64,000 nucleotides of DNA from Microbacterium sp. TPD7012 (GTDB lineage Bacteria > Actinomycetota > Actinomycetes > Actinomycetales > Microbacteriaceae). This document shows, piece after piece, positions 57,502-64,000 of the stretch (positions are counted from its first letter, which is position 1; each line of letters begins with the position of its first letter). A model generated the notes under the pieces. That model did no database searches and was not told where the DNA came from. It worked only from the letters and a program-made list of their open reading frames with translations. The stretch spans positions 1 to 64,000 of the forward strand of contig NZ_QDFV01000006.1 in assembly GCF_003075395.1 (NCBI RefSeq), given 5' to 3'. The position numbers were made by a program, and so were the translations under genes.

Positions 57502-57780
57502 ATGACCGACTCCTCCCCTGTTCCCGGCCCGCCCGTCCCCTCTGTGCCCGGCGAGCAGCCGACCGGCCCCGGCCCCGCCGACCCTGGACAGACCCCGCCC
57601 GGACCCGCCGTCCCCTCGCCCTCGCAGCCGTCGCCCGCGTTCCCCGACGAGCCGTCGCCGACCCACCCGAACGAACCGCTGACCCCGACGCCGCAGGAGC
57701 CGCTCGCCCCGCATCCGGAGGAGCCTCTGGCACCGAACCCGGAGGAGCCGCTCATCCCCGGCTCCGGCCCGTTGGCCTGA
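57502..57780 (+). CDS. Small Pro-rich protein, hypothetical
   Basis: The 92-residue product is nearly all Pro, Glu, Ser, Gly and Leu, starting MTDSSPVPGPPVPSVPG. Toward the end it has three units of the form P-x-P-x-E-P-L. AAAGGA lies 6-7 nt before the ATG. It has no membrane helix and no family I recognise. It is divergent from tadA across a 161-bp gap. It may be coding or may reflect GC bias; the good ribosome site favours real. Confidence 0.5.
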   Translation: MTDSSPVPGPPVPSVPGEQPTGPGPADPGQTPPGPAVPSPSQPSPAFPDEPSPTHPNEPLTPTPQEPLAPHPEEPLAPNPEEPLIPGSGPLA

Positions 57781-57828
57781 CGCGACGTGGTCGCACGCGA
57801 TCCGATAGACCGGCGTTAGTCTCGCTGC

Positions 57829-58113
57829 ATGACGCGTGTGTGGTTGACGCCGTGGGAGTGGGCGTGCTGCGGCGACCCGTTCGCGGTCGGAGACGAGGTC
57901 GACTTCGGCATCCGGCCGCGCGAGTCCGTGCTTCTGGTCGACGCGCTCGGCACCGAACTGGCGTCGTCCGTGGACGCTCTGGAATCGCACCATGAGCACG
58001 AGTACGCGGACCGTGTGCGCGGCAGGGTCGCCGCGGTGCAGGAGGTGACGCACGAGGTCGTGGAGCGGGCGTCCCGGTCTCGTCGAGGCCGGGACGCCCG
58101 CACGAGTCAGTGA
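57829..58113 (+). CDS. DUF6578-like protein, N-terminal part
   Basis: The 94-residue frame begins TRVWLTPWEWACCGDPFAVG, matching the start of DUF6578-type proteins (W-x-CCG-x-PF-x-VGD). HHEHEYADRVRGRVAAV follows. It ends early at 58113, and the expected downstream motif PVP...VGWLVDVE is in the next frame, 58110-58313. TAGTCT is 6 nt before the ATG, so it is expressed from a leaderless promoter. Confidence 0.7.
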   Translation: MTRVWLTPWEWACCGDPFAVGDEVDFGIRPRESVLLVDALGTELASSVDALESHHEHEYADRVRGRVAAVQEVTHEVVERASRSRRGRDARTSQ

Positions 58114-58313
58114 CGTTCGAGCCTGTTCCCGACACGACGCGACTCCAGGCGGTCGCCGGTGTGCGGCTGCCGGTCGACCGGGTCGTCGCGCGGCGCGCGG
58201 AACTCGAGGGTGCGCCGACCGACCGACCGCGGCGATCACGCGTCGGCTGGCTCGTCGACGTGGAAGAGCCCCCGACAGAGGGAGAACGGAAGCGCTCCGG
58301 AACTGCGGGCTGA
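58110..58313 (+). CDS. DUF6578-like protein, C-terminal part (frameshifted or coupled)
   Basis: The 67-residue frame starts at GTG, overlapping the previous stop (GTGA). It carries FEPVPDTTRLQAVAGVR and RRSRVGWLVDVEEPP, which resemble the second half of DUF6578 proteins. Either the gene is broken by a frameshift near 58060-58110, or the two halves are made by coupled re-initiation. The Arg-rich join (SRSRRGRDART) is unlike the family and suggests decay. Confidence 0.5.
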   Translation: MTFEPVPDTTRLQAVAGVRLPVDRVVARRAELEGAPTDRPRRSRVGWLVDVEEPPTEGERKRSGTAG

Positions 58314-58358
58314 TCTCCAGAATCCGTGTTTGTCCGATCAGTAGACTGATTCCACCGC

Positions 58359-58440
58359 GCGGGAGTGGTGAAATTGGCAGACACGCAGGATTTAGGTTCC
58401 TGTGCCCTAGGGCGTGTGGGTTCAAGTCCCACCTTCCGCA
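58359..58440 (+). tRNA. tRNA-Leu (anticodon UAG)
   Basis: Acceptor arms GCGGGAG (58359-58365) and CTTCCGC (58433-58439) pair. The anticodon stem CAGGA/TCCTG encloses the loop TTTAGGT, giving UAG for CUA-type Leu codons. The long variable arm (GCCCTAGGGCGT) is typical of Leu tRNAs, and the T-loop is GTTCAAGTC. CCA is not encoded. A TAGACT -10 lies at 58342-58347. Confidence 0.97.
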
Positions 58441-58503
58441 CGACGGCTGCTTCTGCATCCTCACCGTTACACCGCCGACCAATAACGACCGACGGGAATC
58501 CCT

Positions 58504-59295
58504 GTGCTCGAAACCATGCTGCACGCACCCAACGCCCTCATCCCCTGGCTCGACCCCGCGACGATCATCGGTACCGCAGGTCCCTGGGCGCTCCTCGTGG
58601 TGTGCTTCATCGTCTTCGCCGAGACCGGCCTCCTCGTGGGCTTCCTGCTGCCGGGCGACACGCTGCTCGTCATCTCGGGGCTGCTGTCACACCCGATCGC
58701 CGGCTCGGAGCACGGTGTCTTCGGCGTCAACGTCTGGATCGTCGCCCTGCTGATCGGCCTCGCGGCCTTCGTGGGTGGAGAGGTCGGCTACGTCATCGGC
58801 CACAAGGGCGGACCCGCGGTCTTCGAGCGCAAGGAATCCGGTCTCTTCAGCAAGAAGAACGTCGAGCGCACCAACGCGTTCTTCGAGCGCTTCGGCGGCA
58901 TCACCGTCATCCTCGCCCGCTTCGTGCCGATCGTGCGCACGTTCGCGCCGGTCGCGGCGGGTGTCGGTCACATGCCGTGGCGCAAGTACACGCTCTACAA
59001 CCTCATCGGCGCGATCCTCTGGGGCTTCGGTCTGACGATGTTCGGATACCTCATCGGCTTCATCCCGCCGGTGGCGACGTTCGTCGAGAGCTACATCGAC
59101 CTGATCCTGCTCGCGGCAGTCGGCGGTACGGCACTGGTCACGCTCTGGCACTACTTCTCCGAGCGCCACAAGGCCAAGAAGGCTGCGGCGGCGGGCGAAG
59201 ACGTCACGACGGATGCCGGGGAGGCCGAGGAACTCGCCCTGAACCCCGAGGTGTTCGAGCGGGCTCCCGACCTGGACGGCGACGGCAAGCGCTGA
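58504..59295 (+). CDS. DedA-family membrane protein
   Basis: The 263-residue protein has the DedA/VTT pattern: FAETGLLVGFLLPGDTLLVI with the membrane Glu and Asp, GEVGYVIGHKGG, FFERFGGITVILARFVPIVR with the two functional Arg, and FAPVAAGVGHMPW. Such proteins act in membrane-lipid recycling and membrane potential. An acidic soluble tail of about 40 residues follows the last helix. The start is GTG. Confidence 0.93.
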   Translation: MLETMLHAPNALIPWLDPATIIGTAGPWALLVVCFIVFAETGLLVGFLLPGDTLLVISGLLSHPIAGSEHGVFGVNVWIVALLIGLAAFVGGEVGYVIGHKGGPAVFERKESGLFSKKNVERTNAFFERFGGITVILARFVPIVRTFAPVAAGVGHMPWRKYTLYNLIGAILWGFGLTMFGYLIGFIPPVATFVESYIDLILLAAVGGTALVTLWHYFSERHKAKKAAAAGEDVTTDAGEAEELALNPEVFERAPDLDGDGKR

Positions 59296-59310
59296 GGCCC
59301 GCCGGCGCGG

Positions 59311-60153
59311 TCAGCCGGTCTTCTTCGCCGGCTTCTTCGCCTTCGCCGGCTTCTCGCTCGCGCGCTTCTCCTTGGATCGCGCGACGCTCTCGCGCAGCGC
59401 CTCCATGAGGTCGATGACCTCGCCGCTCTTGCTGTCGGCATCCGCTTCGCCGAAGGTGTCGGCGATCTCGAAGCTCTCGCCTGCCTCGATCTTCGCGTCG
59501 ATGAGGGTGCGCAGCTCCTTCTGGTACTCGTCGACGAAGGCTTCGGGATCGAAGTCGGCCGAGTAGCTGTCGACCAGGGCGGCGGACATCTCGAGCTCCT
59601 TCTTCGAGATCCGCACGTCCTCGTCGAGCGCGGGGAACTCGGCCTCGCGCACCTCGTCAGCCCAGAGCAGGGTCTGCAGCACGAGCACCTTTCCGCGCAC
59701 GCGCAGGGCCGCGAGCCGGGTCTTCTGCCGCAGCGTGAAGCGCACGATCGCGGTCCGGTCGGTCTGCTCGAGCGTCTTGCGCAGCAGCACGTAGGCCTTC
59801 GCCGACTTCGAGTCGGGCTCGAGGTAGTACGGCTTGTCGAGCGTCAGCAGATCCACCTGATCGGAGGGCACGAACTCGACGACGTCGATCTCGCGGCTCT
59901 TCTCCGCCGGCAGCGCGGCGAGGTCGTCCTTGGTGAGCACGACCGTCTGCCCCTCCTCGACATACGCCTTGTCGATGTCGGCGTAGGCCACGGTCTCTCC
60001 GCACACCTCGCACGTGCGCTGGTAGCGGATGCGCCCGCCGTCCTTCTCGTGCACCTGATGCAGCGGCACGTCGTGGTCCTCGGTCGCCGAATACACCTTC
60101 ACCGGCACGTTCACGAGCCCGAACGTCAACGCGCCCTTCCAGATCGTCCTCAT
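59311..60153 (-). CDS. ku: DNA end-binding protein Ku
   Basis: The 280-residue bacterial Ku forms a homodimer ring on DNA ends and recruits LigD. The start MRTIWKGALTFGLVNVPVKVY is family-perfect. CxxC-like ends (RTCEVCGE), KPYYLEPDSKSAKAY and LVDSYSADFDPEAFVDEYQ follow. The C-terminus is a Lys/Ala-rich tail (KPAKAKKPAKKTG), as in many actinobacterial Ku proteins. It is divergent from ligD. Confidence 0.97.
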   Translation of the reverse strand: MRTIWKGALTFGLVNVPVKVYSATEDHDVPLHQVHEKDGGRIRYQRTCEVCGETVAYADIDKAYVEEGQTVVLTKDDLAALPAEKSREIDVVEFVPSDQVDLLTLDKPYYLEPDSKSAKAYVLLRKTLEQTDRTAIVRFTLRQKTRLAALRVRGKVLVLQTLLWADEVREAEFPALDEDVRISKKELEMSAALVDSYSADFDPEAFVDEYQKELRTLIDAKIEAGESFEIADTFGEADADSKSGEVIDLMEALRESVARSKEKRASEKPAKAKKPAKKTG

Positions 60154-60223
60154 TCCCCCAGTGAACACCAGCCACACCCGTCACGACCAGCCCTTGACGA
60201 CGGCGGCTGGCTACGCTTGCTCC

Positions 60224-62197
60224 ATGGTCGGAGAAGCGCAGGTGGTGCAGGTCGACGGCCGCCGTCTGCGCGTGACCAATCTCGACAAGGTCGTCTACCC
60301 CGAGACCGGCACCACCAAGGGCGAGGTCATCGCGTACTACTCCGCGATCGCTCCGCTTCTGCTCCCCCTCCTCGACGGCCGCCCGGTCACGCGCAAGCGG
60401 TGGGTGGAGGGGGTCGGAACGGCGGATGCTCCGGCCGACGCGTTCTTCACGAAGCAGCTCGAGCCGGGAGCCCCGGAGTGGATCCCGCGGCAGGCGATCC
60501 AGCACTCCGACGGACCCAAGGAGTATCCGCTCGTCGAAGACGTGCCGACTCTGGTGTGGCTCGCACAGGTCGCCGCGATCGAGCTGCACGTTCCCCAGTG
60601 GCGCTTCGCCCCCGATGGCCTCCCCGGGCGTCCCGACCGACTCGTGCTCGACCTCGACCCGGGGCCGGGCGTGGGTCTCGCGCAGTGCGCCGAGGTCGCC
60701 CGCATCGCCCGCGGCATCCTCTCCGACATGGGCCTCGACCCGCTGCCCGTCACGAGCGGCAGCAAGGGCATCCACCTGTACGCCGCCCTTCCCGGCGAGC
60801 AGACCAGTCACGAGATCTCCGCCGTGGTGAAGGAGCTCGCGCGGCTCATCGAGAACGACCACCCCGACCTCGCGACGAGCGTCATGTCGAAGGCGGTCCG
60901 CGGTGGAAAGGTGTTCCTCGACTGGAGCCAGAACAACGGCAAGAAGACGACGATCTCGCCCTATTCGCTGCGCGGCCGCGCGCAGCCGTGGGTCGCCGCC
61001 CCACGCACCTGGGGCGAGCTCGACGATCCCGACCTGGCACAGCTCGACATCGACGAGGTGCTCGCCCGCGCCGCGGACGGCATCGACCCGCTGGCGGCGT
61101 TACGGCCGGAGCCCGGGGCCCCGGTCTCTCCCCCGGCATCCGCTCCGGCGGCGGCGCCCGCCGTTCCCCGACGGTCCTCGCGACATCCGCGGATCGCCGC
61201 CGCACCGGCGTCCGGGACGACCACCGCCACTCTCGCGCCCATGCTCGCCGAGAACGGCACCCCCGCGCTCGCCCGCGCACTCAGCGACCCGTCGTGGGTC
61301 GAGGTCAAATGGGACGGCATCCGCGCGATGGGAACGTGGGCGGACGGACGGATGCTGCTGCACGCGCGCCGCGGAACCGACATCACGGCGCGCTACCCCG
61401 AACTCACCGCCGATGGCGCTCCGTTCCTCCCTGCCACGGACGCCCTGGTCGACGGTGAGATCGTCGCCTTCGACGCTCAGGGGCGGCCGAGCTTCTCCCT
61501 GCTGCAGAACCGGATGCATCTCACGCGACTGCGCGAGATCGAGCGGGAGGTGGTGCACACGCCGATCGTCTACATGCTGTTCGACCTGCTGCGCCTCGAC
61601 GGGCACGACCTGACGTCGATGCCGCTGCACCAGCGCCGCACCCTGCTGGAGGACCTCGTCGCCGACCTGGACGCGCCGATCCAGGTCCCGCCGGTCTTCG
61701 ACGACGTCGACGCCGCCCTCGCGGCCAGTGAGCAGTTCGGTCTCGAGGGTGTCGTCGCGAAGGACCCGGCATCGCGGTACCGGCCGGGACTGCGATCGCC
61801 CTCCTGGCTGAAGCTCAAGCACACGCGCATGCAGGAGGCCGTGATCGTCGGCATCCGTCCCGGCAAGGGCGACAGGGAGAGCACGCTCGGCTCGCTGCTG
61901 CTCGCGGTGCCGGACCCGGCGAACGGTCGCGAGCTGCGCTACGTCGGACGCGTGGGCACGGGGTTCACCGAGCGCATCCTGCGCGATCTCCTCACCCGCC
62001 TCGAACCGCTGCGCGTGCCCTCTGCCCCGCTCGACGGGGTGCCGGCGCCCGATGCCTCCGATGCACTGTGGGTGCGGCCGGAGCTCGTCGGGGAAGTCGA
62101 GTTCGCGAACTGGACGCCCGACGGCGTTCTCCGGCACGCGCGGTGGCGAGGTCTGCGGCCCGACAAGACAGCCGACGAGATCGTCGTCGAACCCTGA
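60224..62197 (+). CDS. ligD: ATP-dependent DNA ligase LigD (polymerase-ligase form)
   Basis: The 657-residue enzyme repairs double-strand breaks with Ku. Residues about 10-290 are the primase/polymerase domain (VLDLDPGPGVG metal Asp pair, SGSKGIHLYA). After an Ala/Pro linker, residues about 340-640 are the ligase, with adenylated Lys362 in EVKWDGIRAMG, then VDGEIVAFD, GLEGVVAKD and SWLKLKH. The 3'-phosphoesterase domain of mycobacterial LigD is absent. TACGCT lies 6 nt before the ATG. Confidence 0.95.
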   Translation: MVGEAQVVQVDGRRLRVTNLDKVVYPETGTTKGEVIAYYSAIAPLLLPLLDGRPVTRKRWVEGVGTADAPADAFFTKQLEPGAPEWIPRQAIQHSDGPKEYPLVEDVPTLVWLAQVAAIELHVPQWRFAPDGLPGRPDRLVLDLDPGPGVGLAQCAEVARIARGILSDMGLDPLPVTSGSKGIHLYAALPGEQTSHEISAVVKELARLIENDHPDLATSVMSKAVRGGKVFLDWSQNNGKKTTISPYSLRGRAQPWVAAPRTWGELDDPDLAQLDIDEVLARAADGIDPLAALRPEPGAPVSPPASAPAAAPAVPRRSSRHPRIAAAPASGTTTATLAPMLAENGTPALARALSDPSWVEVKWDGIRAMGTWADGRMLLHARRGTDITARYPELTADGAPFLPATDALVDGEIVAFDAQGRPSFSLLQNRMHLTRLREIEREVVHTPIVYMLFDLLRLDGHDLTSMPLHQRRTLLEDLVADLDAPIQVPPVFDDVDAALAASEQFGLEGVVAKDPASRYRPGLRSPSWLKLKHTRMQEAVIVGIRPGKGDRESTLGSLLLAVPDPANGRELRYVGRVGTGFTERILRDLLTRLEPLRVPSAPLDGVPAPDASDALWVRPELVGEVEFANWTPDGVLRHARWRGLRPDKTADEIVVEP

Positions 62198-62203
62198 CGA
62201 CGG

Positions 62204-63124
62204 TCAGGCGTGGTGCGGCTCGCAGTCGGACTGCTCGGCCGGTTCGATCTGGAACGTCGAATGCTCCACGTCGAAATGATCCGCGAGGCAGGCCTGCATC
62301 TCGGAGAGCAGCTTCGCCGAGCGCCCATCGGCCAGGAGCGCCGGATCCACGCTGACGTGCGCCGTGAACACCGGGGCGCCACGGGTGAGCTGCCAGACGT
62401 GCACGTCGTGCACGCCGGTGACGCCCTCGTACGCGAGCAGGTGCGTGCGGATCTCGCTCACCGCCGTGCCCTTCGGCGCGGATTCGGCGAGCACGGAGAA
62501 CACCTCGCGTAGCAGCGCGATCGCCCGAGGGATGATCATCGCGGCAATGAACAGCGAGGCGATGGCGTCCGCCGCCATCCATCCCGTGGTCAGGATGATC
62601 ACCGCGGCCACGATGACCGCGGCAGAGCCGATCAGGTCACCCATCACCTCCAGGTACGCGCCGCGCACGTTGATGCTGGTGCGCTGGGCGCGACTCAGCA
62701 GCCACATCGAGATCGCGTTGGCGATCAGACCCCCGACGGCGACGACGAGCATGAGCCCGCCGGCGACCTCGACCTCGCTCGGATCGATGAGGCGCCCGAT
62801 GCCCTCGACGGCGACCCAGGCCGCCAGGGCGATCAGGATCACGGCGTTGATCAGAGCGCCGAAGACCTCGGCCCGCTGATAGCCGAACGTGCGCCGGTCA
62901 TCGGCCGGACGCGCGGCGACGGATGCCGCGATGAGCGCGATCACGAGCGCCGAGGCATCCGTGAACATGTGCGCCGCGTCGGCGAGCAGCGCGAGGGAGC
63001 CGGTGAGGAGCGCTCCGACGACCTGCACGATCATGACGGTCGCGGTCAGCGACAGCGAGATCGCCAGGAGGCGTCTGCTGCTCGCCGAGCGGATGCCGCC
63101 GGCGGCGGGTGCGTGATCGTGCAT
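62204..63124 (-). CDS. Cation diffusion facilitator (Zn/Cd-type exporter)
   Basis: The 306-residue protein has six membrane helices with metal-site residues in ALLADAAHMFTDA (helix 2) and VMGDLIGS (helix 5), and a cytosolic C-terminal domain (GVHDVHVWQL, VEHSTFQIE). His residues cluster at both ends (MHDHAPAAGG and CEPHHA). It exports zinc or similar ions. TAGCCT lies 6 nt before the ATG. It converges on ligD with 6 bp between. Confidence 0.94.
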   Translation of the reverse strand: MHDHAPAAGGIRSASSRRLLAISLSLTATVMIVQVVGALLTGSLALLADAAHMFTDASALVIALIAASVAARPADDRRTFGYQRAEVFGALINAVILIALAAWVAVEGIGRLIDPSEVEVAGGLMLVVAVGGLIANAISMWLLSRAQRTSINVRGAYLEVMGDLIGSAAVIVAAVIILTTGWMAADAIASLFIAAMIIPRAIALLREVFSVLAESAPKGTAVSEIRTHLLAYEGVTGVHDVHVWQLTRGAPVFTAHVSVDPALLADGRSAKLLSEMQACLADHFDVEHSTFQIEPAEQSDCEPHHA

Positions 63125-63218
63125 GCCCCCAGGCTAGACCGGCAGACAGGGCTCCAAGGGCGATTCCGCCTAGTCGGGAAGGGTAACGAGAACCAGTCTC
63201 AGCAGGAGCTCGATTCGC

Positions 63219-63818
63219 TCAGAGCCCTTCCAGCAGCGGCACCAGCTCGGCGAATGCCCGCGCGCGGTGCGACTGCGCCTGCTTCTCCTCCGCCGTGAAG
63301 TCGCCCACCGTGCGCTCAGCACCTTCAGGTTGGCCGTCGGGGACGAAGATCGGGTCGTAGCCGAAGCCGCCTCCGCCGGACGTCGCCTGCGCGAGCCGCC
63401 CCGGCCAGAGGCCTTCGACGACCTCCTCGCGACCGTCGGGCGTGACGAGGGCGATGGTCGACGTGAAGTGCGCAGTGCGGTGCGGATCGGCGACGTCGCG
63501 CAGCTGGTCCAGGAGCAGCTCCAGGTTCGCCGCGGCATCCTTCTTCTGCCCCGCCCAGTACGCGGAGAACACGCCGGGAGATCCGCCGAGCACATCGACG
63601 CAGATCCCGGAGTCGTCGGCCAGCGCGGCGAGGCCGGTGTGGGCTGCCGCGGCGCGCGCCTTGATCAGCGCGTTCGCGGCGAACGTCACGCCGTCTTCGA
63701 CCGGCTCGGGACCGTCGTAGCCGACGATCTCGAGATCCGGACGCGTCTGCGCGACGATCTGCTGGAACTCCGCGACCTTGTGCGGGTTGTGCGTCGCGAG
63801 GACGACCTTCATCGTCAT
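63219..63818 (-). CDS. rdgB: XTP/dITP diphosphatase (RdgB/HAM1)
   Basis: The 199-residue house-cleaning enzyme hydrolyses non-canonical purine NTPs. Typical segments are [42 protein letters not shown] with catalytic Asp, [10 protein letters not shown] and [10 protein letters not shown]. The first ATG overlaps the rph stop (ATGA); a second, two codons on (MKVVL), is possible. Confidence 0.97.
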   Translation of the reverse strand: MTMKVVLATHNPHKVAEFQQIVAQTRPDLEIVGYDGPEPVEDGVTFAANALIKARAAAAHTGLAALADDSGICVDVLGGSPGVFSAYWAGQKKDAAANLELLLDQLRDVADPHRTAHFTSTIALVTPDGREEVVEGLWPGRLAQATSGGGGFGYDPIFVPDGQPEGAERTVGDFTAEEKQAQSHRARAFAELVPLLEGL

Positions 63819-64000
63819 TCGCCTGCCGCGGCGGCCAGCGCCGTCAGCTGGTGATCCTTCAGGTCGGCGCAGCCGGCGAGGCCGAGCTCGAGCAGCGCAT
63901 CCAGCTCGCGCTTGTCGAAGGGAGCGCCCTCGGCCGTGCCCTGCACCTCGACGAAGAGACCGCGGCCGGTGACGACCACGTTCATGTCGGTCTCGGCGCG
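63815..64000 (-). CDS. rph: Ribonuclease PH, C-terminal end (cut by window edge)
   Basis: The last 61 residues of RNase PH are present. The segment [20 protein letters not shown] and then [20 protein letters not shown] match the conserved end of this 3' tRNA-trimming phosphorolytic exonuclease. rph-rdgB is a common actinobacterial pair. The 5' part lies beyond the right edge. Confidence 0.95.
   Translation of the reverse strand, partial: RAETDMNVVVTGRGLFVEVQGTAEGAPFDKRELDALLELGLAGCADLKDHQLTALAAAAGE

Overview
This 64 kb window is chromosomal DNA of a high-GC Gram-positive actinobacterium, most likely Microbacterium or a close relative in the Microbacteriaceae. The evidence is the partial 16S rRNA at the left edge, the very high GC, the gene orders infC-rpmI-rplT, ftsE-ftsX-smpB and argCJBDF-H, a Tad pilus cluster without a secretin, DUF2510 proteins, and Ku/LigD end joining. 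It looks like core chromosome. I see no insertion sequence, prophage, CRISPR array or integrase.

Layout. 1-0.75 kb: the 5' end of a 16S gene on the minus strand with two tandem rrn promoters. 1-8 kb: a CaiB-like CoA transferase, a DUF4184 membrane protein, tyrS, a divergent aldo/keto reductase/MerR pair around a perfect operator, and a SatD/membrane-protein pair facing a DUF1349 protein. 8-14.7 kb: six arginine genes (argC-J-B-D-F-H, minus strand, stop/start overlaps). 15-18 kb: thiM and a ThiE-ThiD-TenA fusion under a TPP riboswitch. 18-24 kb: an SDR protein, a MazF-like toxin with its RHH antitoxin, a DUF402 protein and pheST. 24.8-28.1 kb: a glutamate-type ABC importer. 28.4-31.4 kb: an orphan TAXI binding lipoprotein with a sensor kinase and a response regulator. 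31.4-36.8 kb: rRNA methyltransferase, DUF2809, infC-rpmI-rplT, DUF1844, a lipoprotein, SseB-like protein and hisA (priA). 37-40.7 kb: a ParA/MinD-like ATPase inserted between hisA and hisH-B-C. 40.8-44.2 kb: a dispersed-repeat array, an SOS pair (LysM protein/lexA) and an S9 peptidase. 44.2-50.5 kb: smpB-ftsX-ftsE, then two DUF2510 membrane proteins on the other strand, then prfB. 50.6-57.8 kb: MFS, Nudix, a META-like lipoprotein, the Tad pilus operon and a Pro-rich peptide. 57.8-64 kb: a split DUF6578-like gene, tRNA-Leu(UAG), DedA, Ku and LigD, a CDF metal exporter, rdgB and the end of rph.

Two habits run through the window. Within operons, stop and start codons usually overlap (ATGA, GTGA, TGATG), implying translational coupling. 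At operon heads, a TANNNT-type -10 hexamer lies 6-9 nt, most often exactly 6 nt, before the start codon in about twenty genes. This argues for leaderless mRNA and fixes several starts. Genes with real leaders (thiM, infC, lexA, smpB) have Shine-Dalgarno sequences. infC starts at ATC.

The most interesting items are: the TAXI lipoprotein/kinase/regulator operon; the ParA-like gene inside the his cluster with three helically phased direct repeats upstream; the SatD/membrane pair with a 15-bp tandem repeat; a short dispersed repeat that encodes the same peptide inside both argC and pheT; and the DUF2510 pair that splits prfB from ftsEX.
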